A DNA stretch of 64,000 nucleotides, taken from contig OX388309.1 of assembly GCA_947579605.1 (NCBI GenBank), positions 13,214,713 to 13,278,712 on the forward strand, written 5' to 3'. Positions 50,901-60,795 of this stretch are shown here, piece after piece. The notes beneath the pieces were generated by a model. It was not told the DNA's origin, did not search any database, and saw only the letters and a list, made by a program, of their open reading frames with translations. The DNA comes from Athripsodes cinereus (taxonomy: Eukaryota > Arthropoda > Insecta > Trichoptera > Leptoceridae). Every line of letters starts with the position of its first letter. The first letter of the stretch is position 1. A program made the position numbers and the translations under genes.

Positions 50901-53900
50901 AAAACAGTTTAAAATATTTTCTATATTAAATATGTATAAGATTTAGAAATTTCTCTGATTTCACATAAAATATCATCATCATCATCATTGCCCTCAACGC
51001 TCCTCTCAGGAGCACAGGGCAGAAACCAGATCAAAGTGAAAACAAAACAAAAAATACTATCTATATTCAAGATAGAATCAAAATAAAAAGAAGTATATGC
51101 TTTCATATAGATTGTCAAAAATTTACAAACATAAATATATGCAGGCACCTCAGGTTACCAATATTCATCCGGGCCTATGGTACTCCACAGTATATGGTGG
51201 AATTGTTGACAAAGAAGAAGATCTTCATTTACTGTATGACTCTATTTTGTATTTGTATGTTTTACCCGCAGTTTAATTGTTGTTCTGTCAATAACTCTCG
51301 CACGCTCACACTGTTTATTTCAACTCTCCCAACAACAGGAATGGTGTAAAAAATATGCTTTTGAACATGATGAAAAGCACAATAGTCTACTGGCAATGGA
51401 ATTTGCACCACAGATTTTATTTTCAGAAGTCTGAGATTCTTATTAGACTGTGTCAACCATCTTTGTTCATATGATTTTTTTCGATAATCTTTAGTGGATT
51501 ACATGCAATTATTTCGATGATTCTTAACCTTAATAGAATATACACAAACAGGTAACAAATTGGTTAAAGGGGGAATTTGAGTAAATTGTGTCAAACTTAC
51601 AATCATCATCATCATCATCATCGCCCTCAACGCTCCTCTCGGGAACACAGGGCAGAAACCAGCCTCCTCCATTCAGAGCGTCTCTGTGCCAATTGCGTCA
51701 CCTCTTCCCACGACATTCCTTGCGCTCTGATATCGTTGTCATAGGAACGGTGTATTGTGAAAGAGGGACGCCCGGGCCGACGGAACCCCTGCGGACGGAA
51801 AAACAGTGCTCTTTTTGGCCAACTATCATTGGGCATTCTCAAAACATGTCCCAGCCAGGACCATCGTCTCTCTTGTATTACGGAGATTACAGGTCTCTGC
51901 TGGGTGCGCCGGCGCACAGCATCATTTGTAACATGTTCATACCATCTGACATCCAAAATCCTTCTAAGACACTTGTTTTCAAAGCTTAGTATCTTCCGCT
52001 CTTGAGCCTTGGTTAAGTGCCAAGACTCGCAGCCATATAGAAGGATTGGGATGATGCACGCATTGAACAAGCGACATTTTGTCCTGATGCTGAGTCTAGA
52101 CGCCTTCCAAACTTTGTTCATGTTGTTGAAAGCCCCGCTAGCTGCTCCTATGCGGATTGGTAATTCCGACCGGAGATCACCCTCTGGCGTTATGGTTGCT
52201 CCCAGGTACCTGAATTTACTAACCTGAGATATTTGGGAATTGCCAACCATTAGTGGGGTGTGAGTACTCGTGCATGTACTATTACATATGTACTCCGTTT
52301 TACCAGCGTTGATACGAAGGCCAAGGCGCAAGGAATTTTCATAAAGAGCATTAGCGTTGCACTGTAATCCGTCCACAGATGTATCAAAAAGGGCTAGATC
52401 ATCCGCATATTCAAGATCGTGCAGCACTCCCACAGACGTCTCACTGTTTTCACGCTGTGATAAAGGCACACCGCCAGGGCCCAGAATAGATTTTCTGAGC
52501 AGGTAGTCCATAATTATGGCAAAGATAAAAGGTGCCAATATACAGCCCTGCCGGACTCCAGTGGTGATCCTGAAGGTGTCAGTTGGACCACTTGATGTTC
52601 TGACAGAACATTCAGAGTCCATATGCAGGGCTTTGATCATGGTTACCACCTTGGGCGGGATGCCATACGTGGCCAGTATTTTCCATATGGTTGGTCTGTG
52701 GGGGCTGTCAAAAGCTTTTTCGTAGTCAATGAAGCAACATGCAAGCGGTGAGTTGAACTCTTGCGACTGTTGGAGTACACATCTGGCACAAAAAATTGCG
52801 TGGTACGAACAGGACTTGCCAGGTACAAACCCGCATTGTTGCTTTCTCAGAGATGCCAACACTGGTTTTTGAATGCGACTCAATATGATTTGTGAGAGAA
52901 CTTTACCAGGCACACTAAGTAGTGTGATGCCACGGTAATTTCCGCATTCCAGTGGGTTTCCCTTCTTGAAAAGTGTCACGATGGATCCATTTCTCCAATC
53001 TTTCGGGCAGAGCTCCTCATTCCACACCTTGTTAAAGAGATGGTACAGTGGGTGGATAAGCGCATTCATGCCATACTTAAGGAGCTCTGCGTGGATTCCA
53101 TCTTCACCTGGGGCCTTGTTGTTTTTTAGCCTTTTTACAGCTGCCTCAATCTCCTCATGTGTTGGGGGGGTTTCGGCTATCCCAGATACCTGTGGGATAT
53201 CTAGGTCGCTATCCTCATTGCCAACATCAAAAGGTGAGGAGGGGTCCGGTCGGTTTAGAATGAACTCAAAGTGTTCTCTCCATCTTCCTCTTACTAAGTC
53301 AGGGGCAGAGATCAGGTTTCCACTGCTATCATTAATTGAGTCAGCAGTCTTATTCTGACCTCTTCCTCCCAACATGCGGGTAATTTCAAAGAGAGTCTTC
53401 GAGTCATTCCTGGCCGCGGCAGTTTGTGCAAGCTGTATTTTGGCTTCGACATCACGTCGTCTGTCTTTGCGCACAGAGTGCTTTACCAGGCGGTCTAGCT
53501 CTCTGTACGAATTTCTTAGGGCCTCCAGTTTCGTAGGGGACTTTTCAGCATCTCTGAGTATCTTGACTTTTTGGCGATCTTGAATATATCCCCAGGACTC
53601 CATAGACATCCATGGTGGTTTGTTCCTCTCTTTGAACCCAATGGACGCAACCGCTGCAGCCTTCACTACTCTCCGGAACTCCTCCCAGGCCGACTCTACT
53701 GAGTCAGTATCGGAAAGATACCGAGAGAGTTCAAATCCTTGGTGCAGCTCAGCCTCATACTTCATGCGAGACCGAATATTCCCCAACCCACAGACGTCAA
53801 ACACTCGCGGTGCAGCTGGTCTTGCAAATTTATTGAACCTTAGCTTCATGGCTCCGACAAGGAGCTCATGATCCGTTTTCAGGTCCGCTCCACGAAATGT

Positions 53901-56900
53901 CCTGACATCCTGTAGATCAGAGCGGTCTCGGGCCTTAACCAAAAGATGGTCAATTTGGTTTCTGGTACGTCCATCAGGTGAGGTCCACGTGTATTTGTGG
54001 ATATCCTTGTGAGGAAACAGTGTTCCTCCAATAAGGAGTCCTTGGAGTGTTGCGTATTCTATAAGACGGGAGCCGTTGTCATTTAGCACCCCCATGCCAT
54101 GCCCCCCCATCACGCCAGGACCGTTTAGTGGGTCGTTGCCTACTTTGGCATTGAAATCGCCCATCACAACGATCCTATGCCTTTTAGGAATTTTGGATGT
54201 GACGGCTGCCAGACAGTCATAAAAACTGTCCTTGACCGTCCCCTCCGCATCCTCTGTGGGGGCATAACACAAAAGTACCGTCAACGGGTCACCCGTTGCC
54301 CTAAACGAGGCGCGTAGTAGCCTGTCGGAGATGGGTTCCCAATCAAGAAGCGAGCCGGCGGCCCGTTTGCTCATTAGCAAGGCGACACCATGCTTGTGTT
54401 TTGTCTTGTGGCCAGAGTGAATCATGGAATAGTTCCCCGCCTCACTCCTACCACAATCCAAAAGACGTGCCTCAGACACACCTAGCAGGTCTAACCCATA
54501 GTCACTCGCTATCTTGGCGGCAACCAACTCCTTGTCATGCCTCAGCGTCCTCGCATTGTATGTTCCGATTTTCAATTTCCTTATTCGGTCCAAGTTCTTA
54601 TGGTCAGGGGGGCTACATGTAAATGGACCCCTCCCCTGTAGAGGTCCAAGTGTCCGAGGCTTTATCCTGTTTCTGTTTGCAGTCGGTCACTTTAAGTATG
54701 TTGGGAGACAAGCCCAACGATACCGAGGCCCGGGGAAAGGACGGCTCCATCCTACCTGATTGTTGTAATTCTCAGTGGAGGCTCAAGACTTAACTGCCTT
54801 GAAACCATAACGTAAAAATTGAGAGATTACTTTTAATCTAGGCCAATGTTTGAATGTGCAATGTCATTGAAATAACATGAACATTTGAACAACAAAGGCC
54901 AAACTTACAATAATTGTTAGTAAATAACATTTGATTAATTGTTATAATTAATTGCTATAATTAGTTGTTACAAGTAATTACTAAATTTAATCAAGTGAAG
55001 TAATTCCTCTCTAATTGCATTGTCCTTATTTCTTTGTGAGTACAGTCTCAAATGCAGAACTGAAGTGATAACTGAATGATTACAGATCCAGTTTCCTGGT
55101 GTGCGGTGGTATACATTCCACAAGCTGCTCTGTTATCTGTACACGGACAGTGTGCCTCTAGTCAGTGCCGCTCGGTGCGTCAGTGTGTTAGAACTTGGAA
55201 ACAGATTGTGTCTTGCCAGACTCATTTCTTTGGTAGAATCGAGAGCCATACAAGATCTGACAAGAGGTTCTACACAGGAACCAGGGCAAACTATACACCT
55301 CTGCATACGGTTGTTGGAGCCTGTCAAGGTAATTACTTCATTTTTTTAGTTTGTTTTAATTTTAACCTTCTTGTAGCACGTGTTAGTTTGCTGGTAACCT
55401 CACTCGTTGGATATACTGTGATATTGTAGTAGTAGGATAGGGGAGAATGATGAATAGGATGTATCTATCTGAAAGAAGAGATGTAAGGAAGCATAGACGT
55501 CCAAGAACTACGTGGCTAGAGCACATGGATCAAATTCTAAAGGACAGCCACGTATTGAATAAGAGAAATTGTGAATGCATGTATGAGAAACTGTCTGAAT
55601 GTAGATGAATCAAAGGAAATGTGTAAGGATAAATTTATATGGTGTGCCATATGGATTTATTCTCTCTGCCTACCTCACCAGGTACACGGTGTGAGGGTAT
55701 AGATAGATAGAAGGATAGGGGAGAATTTATTGTATATGTTGAAATTATTAAGAATCTTTTGTTTTATAAGATGGAATACGTATTTTTCTGTTGAAGTTAC
55801 TAATTTACTATAATATGTGTCTTACTGTGTTTCTGGATTTTATTTTTCTTTAACTTCATAGAATTTGAAACGTTTTCCTAAACCGCAACAACAAAACACA
55901 TGAGCCCTACTCAAAAAACGTTCAAAGGTAATATTTTTTTAATCAAAAATAACTGAAAATTACACATATTCATTACATAGCATAATATAACATACGATTT
56001 ACACAGATCGAGCTAGTCTCAAATTGAGATGAATCTTGTATTATGGATACTAACACGACAATAAACACATATACAATGTGAGTTTTAAAATGATAAACTA
56101 AACACTGTTTAATTTTCACGTATGATTATTTAGTCAATTACATAATATAGACTAAATTCTAATTGCCGAGCGCTTTCGCCTTGCGGCATCTTCAGGGCAA
56201 GAGTTACTTAAAACTAAAGAATAGAACAAACTAACCTACATTATATAGTCTAAGGGTTGGATGGAACAAAAGGAATTTTAAGAGGGGGTGTTCTTATATC
56301 TAATAGTGGTGAGAATGAAGGAATTTGGACATTAACAATGTCTTCCTTATTAGAGTCTACAAAATCTACATACTACAAAATAATCTACAAAATTTTAAGA
56401 CTACCTTATGCCGCAAGGCGAAAGCGTTCGGCAATTAGAATTTAGTCTATATTAATTGACTAAATAATCATACGTGAAAATTAAACAGTGTTTATTTTAA
56501 CATTTTAAAACTCATATTAAAATGAATTTTCTCAACGTTAACGAACCTACTTTAAATTTAATAACATATAGAATGCACTAAACACATATACATGTAATAC
56601 CCGGACCCAGGACAGTTTGAAAAAGGTCATTCTTCACTTTGCCCTGGCCGGAAATTGAACCTGGGACCTCGTGACTCAAGGGCAAGAGTGTTACCTACGC
56701 GTCACACCGGCTGACATACACATCAAAATTTCAAGACATCCCAATTCAACTTGGTAATGATTGGATTAAAACTACGCCCTAAATTGGTTTAATATAATTT
56801 TTTTTTTATGTGTTTTCAGTTACACAATGCACATTATCTAGCTGAGTGGTGCATGAACCATCTGTGTGTGAACTACAATAAGCTGTGTCGGATGTCACCG

Positions 56901-57433
56901 AGATCTGTTAGACTGCTGCACCCTGAGAATCAGGAATACCTCAGTGAGAATAGGTGGCCTCCTGTGTGGTAAAAAAACTTTGTATACCAATCTAATTATA
57001 AAATGAAATTTTGTATGTCCTATTTGGTTTCTACGCATATATTATATTTATTTTTATTAACCACAGACTATTTGCAGGTATCTAAAAGACTACGATTATT
57101 ACCAAAAATGCTGCACAGAACGTAGCCGACAAGCAGAACCTACTTTGAAACGGAGACAGAATTCTGAATCAACTTCTTGTGGATATTTGTGCTTCGCATC
57201 TTGGTGTTGTAAGTATAATATAAATATGGATTATTTGTAACTTATTACTTGATAAATATTTTATTTTTCATTCAATATTGGAATGATTTAATTTAACAAA
57301 AGCATTTTCAGGCAAGTCACAGAGATCTACCGGAACTGAATCTACTCCAGAAGTGTCAAGTAGTTTGTTCCCTGGGAGCCCCCCTACAGCAGTGGCACAG
57401 GCTTCCATAGAGAGTGGAGGAGAGTCCCCCTGA
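41926..57433 (+). CDS. RhoBTB: RhoBTB, atypical Rho GTPase with two BTB domains
   Basis: Fifteen coding exons, all phase-compatible with GT..AG introns: 41926-42105, 42613-42716, 44309-44506, 44811-45018, 45097-45189, 45873-46034, 46535-46620, 47007-47142, 47561-47698, 50335-50448, 50534-50704, 55086-55328, 56820-56968, 57078-57208, 57312-57433. They encode 744 residues, close to vertebrate RHOBTB1/2. Seen: P-loop GDTAVGKT (17-24), switch II WDTFGD (79-84), CKND in the G4 position (136-139), ETS as G5 (187-189), proline-rich linker (231-243), a first BTB domain split by an insertion (about 262-473), a second BTB domain starting near FSDVTF (489-494), then NRWPPVWYLK near 657-666 and a Cys-rich, Ser-rich tail. 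Family knowledge: RhoBTB proteins act as cullin-3 adaptors and bind but poorly hydrolyse GTP; the usual switch II Gln is Asp here. The donor after exon 8 could also be 47136. The start is the first ATG in frame with the GTPase domain. Confidence 0.95.
42356..42478 (-). mobile_element. LINE 3' tail copy in RhoBTB intron 1
   Basis: TTTATTTATTTATTCTTTAC, TGTACATTGAT and CAGAGGGTGAGTTTATCACA..CAACTAACCG show a complete but diverged tail copy, antisense in the intron between coding exons 1 and 2. Confidence 0.8.
46377..46503 (-). mobile_element. LINE 3' tail copy next to RhoBTB exon 7
   Basis: TTATTTATTTATTCTTTGC through CAGAGGGTGAATTTATCGCA to CTCTTCCAACTAACCC is a complete tail copy. It ends only about 30 bases before the splice acceptor of coding exon 7 (AG at 46533-46534), so the branch point must lie in or beside the insertion. 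Confidence 0.82.
47332..47370 (+). other. Doubtful 39-nt extra exon in the RhoBTB BTB1 insertion
   Basis: An AG at 47330-47331 and a GT at 47371 bracket 39 bases that are in phase with the exons on either side and encode 13 residues ([13 protein letters not shown]). The acceptor has a weak pyrimidine tract; the better acceptor at 47313-47314 would break the frame. Joining 47142 directly to 47561 also keeps the frame and gives a natural-looking protein. I left this exon out of the main model; it may be an optional exon or intron sequence. Confidence 0.2.
50971..51029 (-). mobile_element. RTE tail-only copy in RhoBTB intron 11
   Basis: Only about 55 bases of the RTE 3' end are present, from the GAT tract (+ strand ATCATCATCATCATCATTG) to GGCAGAAACCAG, where similarity stops. 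It sits 0.6 kb from the full-length copy in the same intron and orientation, showing two separate insertions. Confidence 0.75.
51604..54899 (-). mobile_element. Full-length RTE-clade non-LTR retrotransposon
   Basis: The element lies antisense in RhoBTB intron 11. Its 3' end is a GAT triplet tract (51604-51623 on the + strand), typical of RTE elements, and a short 5' untranslated leader of about 300 bases precedes the ORF. It is flanked by the 12-bp direct repeat CAAACTTACAAT at 51592-51603 and 54900-54911, which marks the insertion. Length is about 3.3 kb, normal for RTE. At least six shorter relatives lie elsewhere in the window, most sharing its 3' end. The intact ORF and perfect target duplication suggest a recent insertion. 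Confidence 0.9.
51627..54593 (-). CDS. RTE endonuclease-reverse transcriptase ORF, 988 aa
   Basis: An uninterrupted single ORF. N-terminal apurinic-type endonuclease (about 1-260): [10 protein letters not shown] at the start, SEARL with the acidic metal ligand, [16 protein letters not shown] and KTDHELL. After a basic linker comes the reverse transcriptase (about 480-800): [30 protein letters not shown] and the catalytic YADD box, followed by a C-terminal region with LLYGCESW. The N-terminal part matches what is often annotated as craniofacial development protein 2-like, a domesticated relative of RTE/BovB endonucleases. All catalytic motifs visible to me are intact, so the element may be able to move; that is inference. 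Several + strand ORFs overlapping this region are antisense shadows. Confidence 0.93.
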   Translation of the reverse strand: MDRIRKLKIGTYNARTLRHDKELVAAKIASDYGLDLLGVSEARLLDCGRSEAGNYSMIHSGHKTKHKHGVALLMSKRAAGSLLDWEPISDRLLRASFRATGDPLTVLLCYAPTEDAEGTVKDSFYDCLAAVTSKIPKRHRIVVMGDFNAKVGNDPLNGPGVMGGHGMGVLNDNGSRLIEYATLQGLLIGGTLFPHKDIHKYTWTSPDGRTRNQIDHLLVKARDRSDLQDVRTFRGADLKTDHELLVGAMKLRFNKFARPAAPRVFDVCGLGNIRSRMKYEAELHQGFELSRYLSDTDSVESAWEEFRRVVKAAAVASIGFKERNKPPWMSMESWGYIQDRQKVKILRDAEKSPTKLEALRNSYRELDRLVKHSVRKDRRRDVEAKIQLAQTAAARNDSKTLFEITRMLGGRGQNKTADSINDSSGNLISAPDLVRGRWREHFEFILNRPDPSSPFDVGNEDSDLDIPQVSGIAETPPTHEEIEAAVKRLKNNKAPGEDGIHAELLKYGMNALIHPLYHLFNKVWNEELCPKDWRNGSIVTLFKKGNPLECGNYRGITLLSVPGKVLSQIILSRIQKPVLASLRKQQCGFVPGKSCSYHAIFCARCVLQQSQEFNSPLACCFIDYEKAFDSPHRPTIWKILATYGIPPKVVTMIKALHMDSECSVRTSSGPTDTFRITTGVRQGCILAPFIFAIIMDYLLRKSILGPGGVPLSQRENSETSVGVLHDLEYADDLALFDTSVDGLQCNANALYENSLRLGLRINAGKTEYICNSTCTSTHTPLMVGNSQISQVSKFRYLGATITPEGDLRSELPIRIGAASGAFNNMNKVWKASRLSIRTKCRLFNACIIPILLYGCESWHLTKAQERKILSFENKCLRRILDVRWYEHVTNDAVRRRTQQRPVISVIQERRWSWLGHVLRMPNDSWPKRALFFRPQGFRRPGRPSFTIHRSYDNDIRAQGMSWEEVTQLAQRRSEWRRLVSALCSREER
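55376..55700 (+). pseudogene. LINE C-terminal relic in RhoBTB intron 12
   Basis: A + strand open stretch from about 55450 reads [32 protein letters not shown] and [16 protein letters not shown], then [10 protein letters not shown], which resembles the C-terminal end of insect LINEs (GRPRK..W.D.I...). The 5' 55 bases (GCTGGTAACCTCACTCGTTGGATATACTGTG) resemble the repeats at 1-75 and 11775-11850. Confidence 0.45.
56080..56513. mobile_element. 434-bp foldback element in RhoBTB intron 12
   Basis: Inverted arms of about 110 bases: GAGTTTTAAAATG, AAACACTGTTTAATTTTCAC.. to GCCGAGCGCTTTCGCCTTGC on the left, matched by GCAAGGCGAAAGCGTTCGGC.. GAAAATTAAACAGTGTTT.. CATTTTAAAACTC on the right. No coding capacity. 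The sequence just left of it (56002-56079) recurs at 26267-26352. Confidence 0.85.
56590..56715 (-). mobile_element. tRNA-like SINE or tRNA-derived repeat
   Basis: On the minus strand GGTTCAATTTC fits the RNA polymerase III B box with one mismatch, and TGACGCGTAGG upstream is a poor A box (two mismatches). The region GCCGGTGTGACGCGTAGG.. CCCAGGTTCAATTTCCGGCC looks like a tRNA-derived SINE head, followed by about 50 bases of body. It is not a working tRNA: no cloverleaf with a sound anticodon arm. Confidence 0.5.
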
Positions 57434-58560
57434 CAACACCTGCAATGGAAGTAAGTGCAATGTTCTAGGGATGGACGTAATGTTAAATTTATTTATCTGC
57501 CTCACGTGTGGAGCAGTGAGTGGATCAATTCCAGATTTATTCCAGAGAGTATGAGTTGCTAGCATACATCATCAACACTGAATTGAAGATATTAAATGTT
57601 GCATGTATAACTTTATATGAAACTAGCCTTTGACAAATTACTCAAAATCCCACACAAAACAGTGGGAGATCTAAATGTGATTTATTTTCTTTACAGATTA
57701 TTTGGATTTGGAGTCATCTTTCCAGCCCTGCTGTGTTTCATTTGCACTCTGTTTTTGATTCTTTTTGTGTTCCAAAGTTATTTCTAACTGACAATCACTT
57801 TTTCGATTCCTATTTTATAAAATTACATAATATAGTAAAACTTAAAATATCTCATTATATTTTTTTTCAAATGGCATCTTAACAATTTTATTTTTAATAA
57901 CTTTTTGATTTTTAAGATATATTTTAAATTCATTTTTTGTCGTTTCAAGAATATACATCAAAATTATTTAAAACACCAAACACCACAATCTGGATGTTTT
58001 TTTTTTATTACTGTAAAGAAAAATGATTCAATGATTTCAAGCACAGAAATATATTGTGGTGATTGGGATTGCTAACAAGAAATCAAAGTATTTAAAAATA
58101 ATACTTATATACAACTATTGTATGTTTTTATGTTTGATGTTTCAGAACTGTGATTTAATGCATTTATGCTCAATCAGCAGCTATTCGTAAATGTCCTCGT
58201 AGACTGAGAAGGTGTAGGAGCTAATCTTTAACTGGGGGATTCTAGTTACCCAATTTAGTTGTTAATCCTGTCTTGCATTCAAATACTGGCAACATTAAAA
58301 TTCAAAGTTTACCTGTTAGTTATTAATATAATAAAAGTATTGGTGCACCCAGTTCAAAGGTTTGAAGCCAAATTGAGTGTTGTCGATTCCATCAAATAGA
58401 TGGTTTACAGACTTATTAATTTGTGAACTCGATGTAAATAATATTTTGGTATTTTTTTTAAAGCTTAATGACGAATGGTGCTAGATATAACAAGTATTTT
58501 GAAGCAGTGATATATTATGGAAATTGTAGAATTTGAAATAAAGCACCATAGTTTATTTTT
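57434..58560 (+). other. RhoBTB 3' region with spliced tail exon and poly(A) signal
   Basis: Seventeen bases after the TGA stop comes a strong donor (GGAA|GTAAGT at 57451) and, 246 bases on, a good acceptor (TTCTTTACAG ending at 57696). The frame after the TGA has no stop before the donor and continues into the next exon for 29 mostly hydrophobic residues up to TAA at 57785-57787. Conventionally this is a spliced 3' UTR. AATAAA at 58537-58542 is a candidate polyadenylation signal; others occur further on. The UTR is T-rich, so hydrophobic open frames can arise by chance. Confidence 0.5.
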
Positions 58561-60588
58561 CGCACCAACTCAAATATTGTAGTTTGATATTAGAAATAAA
58601 TATGCGTCAATAAAAAATTAGAGCGCGGGGAACGGCTGAAAGTAGTTGAATACGTATTATATAGATCTACAGTCTGTTGAAAGTTGGATTAGTTGTGTTA
58701 GTTTCCTAACATACCTCCTACGCCCAGATTGCGCTAGATTAAGATATTTATTTTGGGAAAATCCTTAATTATTCTCCAAAAGAAATTTACTTTCTAATAT
58801 TTAGAATCATTGATGGAATCTTGTAGTTTAGTTACAAAAGTGCCACGTTAAGTGCTCCGTTAAATATCTATAACACGATACAAATGATTTTATTTAATAG
58901 CAAATTTTGTTTTGTTTAATTTTATGACTTATGCAGTGCGAACTGCTAAATATACTTTTGATTTCTATTTAAGCATAATTAAGTATTTCAATATTATATT
59001 GCATAAGATATGAAATTATTCTTTTCTGTGATAATAAATCTGGTTCCATTACCATCATAAAGAAAAATTATATTCTTAACTAAACATCCTATCGGAAATA
59101 TATTTAAATAATACCTAGTGCTGTGTAAATATATTTTATGATTTTTATTATTAGATCCTAAGAGTATTATTTTATTATTCTATAAATTGCGACAAGGTTT
59201 TATAGCATCAGTAGTCGAGAAATGATTTGTGAAGGAGATAAATATTTTAATCTGCTGGAGAGAGAATATACTTTGTTACTCGCTTAGAGAATATGCAGAT
59301 TTAGTACATACAAATTTATTTTTGTGGAATATTGCACACCATTTAATATTAATATTGATATACAATGCACTTCTCGTTGGTGTCTTATTCATACAAATAA
59401 TTTTCATACCTTATACATACTTTATTAATGTAAATACATTAGTACTCAATCCAAAATTTGCCACCAAAGTCGTTGATTTGATTTTAAAAAGTGTGTTTTT
59501 TGTACACAACGGGTGTCATATATTAGGAATATATGTATTATTCACGCTATCTATCATTCTGGTGGTTTAGTAAAAGAAACTTTCATCAATGTATGTAAAT
59601 AGAGTCAATTTAACAAAGTAATTGCGGTATTAGTTTTGTGATGGTTTTCTATGTTGTATGGCATACAGAATTAAGTAGTAATTACTTTTTACAGAACAAA
59701 CAGAAAGTACATAAGCTTAGCTGAATATGTTAAATAATATTTCCTATTACTTGTATTTCGCAGTACTTGTGTAACAATGTCAATGTGATTCAATACTTAG
59801 TCATAATGAATTTTCTATCTGCAAGACTAAAATATTATTATTATTATATTGTGCATCTTGTATGTCTTGTGCAATTCTTTAATGAGATGACGATGACTGT
59901 TCTATAGTAGAAATATTACATTACCTTGTCCTATTATATTTAGATCTTTAACTATTTGCTATATATATATAGGTATGTATGTGAAATAAATAAATAAGTG
60001 TAATGTTAATTTAATTGTGTAAAGTAAAATAAAAATCTGGTAATAGGGATTTATTAGGCAGAAGGTTGTAACTAAATTTGCATCTAATATTGATAAATAA
60101 ATTGGCATTTGGTGACATTGCTCAAGTCCTCAACTAATGTGATTACACAACAATACGACAATGTCTGCTTTGTAATGATAACTATTACCATATCTAACAT
60201 TACATATTCTTAGTTTAAATGTATTTTTGCACCCAACATACTTTACAAACACAATGATGACTTGTATGAAGCTTTTAGATTTAGATATCTCCCTATGTTT
60301 TCTATAGAGACACATAAAGCTTATTGATTTGTTTTCAGCACAGCTGCATTATTGTTTTTTCATTGTTTCACTCCATATCAGGTATTAATTGGAGAAATTG
60401 AAAGACGTAAACATGACACACAGATTCTCTGATAAACATTAATGAAAACACAGTATAATATTTCATTAATAAAACTCGCCTTTAAACACAAAATAAAAAA
60501 ATACATTTACAAAGGAAAAAACATAATACACCCCAATGTTATCATATTATTTTGATTCAATGTTTCAAGTTTCTATATACCTACCTGC
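57788..60588. other. RhoBTB 3' flank and intergenic DNA
   Basis: Several AATAAA signals (58537, and 59985-59993 region) could end the transcript. Nothing else is recognised apart from the doubtful ORF at 59229. Confidence 0.4.
59229..59570 (+). CDS. Hypothetical 113-residue hydrophobic ORF
   Basis: A GTG-initiated frame with three likely membrane segments (LFLWNIAHHLILILIYNALL, VGVLFIQIIFIPYTYF, GIYVLFTLSIILVV). An exon of an insect chemoreceptor would look similar, but no signature motif is present, and neither a splice acceptor nor an ATG sits at its start. Chance is as likely. Confidence 0.12.
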   Translation: MKEINILICWRENILCYSLREYADLVHTNLFLWNIAHHLILILIYNALLVGVLFIQIIFIPYTYFINVNTLVLNPKFATKVVDLILKSVFFVHNGCHILGIYVLFTLSIILVV

Positions 60589-60795
60589 CAGCGGCGTGCC
60601 TTCCATACATGCAAATATGCAACGCATGCTCTACAATAAATGTAAAATCTTAAAAATTGTCTAATATAGTAGTGTAGAATATCATTTTAAGATTATTTAT
60701 GAATTTCTAACTACTACAGTATTTAATTTTTAAGATTTATTACCTTATTTTAGGGCATGCGTTGCATATTTGCATGTATGGAAGGCACGCGCCTG
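60589..60795. mobile_element. 207-bp hAT MITE
   Basis: TIRs of about 38 bases (CAGCGGCGTGCCTTCCATAC.. and its inverted copy ..GTATGGAAGGCACGCGCCTG) are flanked by a perfect 8-bp duplication CTACCTGC (60581-60588 and 60796-60803). Shares its end sequence with the 1.7-kb element at 37392-39124. Confidence 0.9.

Noticed and set aside
51604..51623. ATC triplet runs (also at 23441, 32708 and 50974) as microsatellites
   Set aside because: They are the 3' tails of RTE elements, not independent repeats.
51757..54759. Many + strand ORFs across 51588-54759
   Set aside because: All lie opposite the intact RTE ORF and have no family signature; they are antisense shadows.
56590..56715. A functional tRNA gene
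   Set aside because: Only the B box is good; arms do not fold into a cloverleaf with a credible anticodon.
57356..57565. 69-codon minus-strand ORF
   Set aside because: Antisense to the last RhoBTB coding exon.
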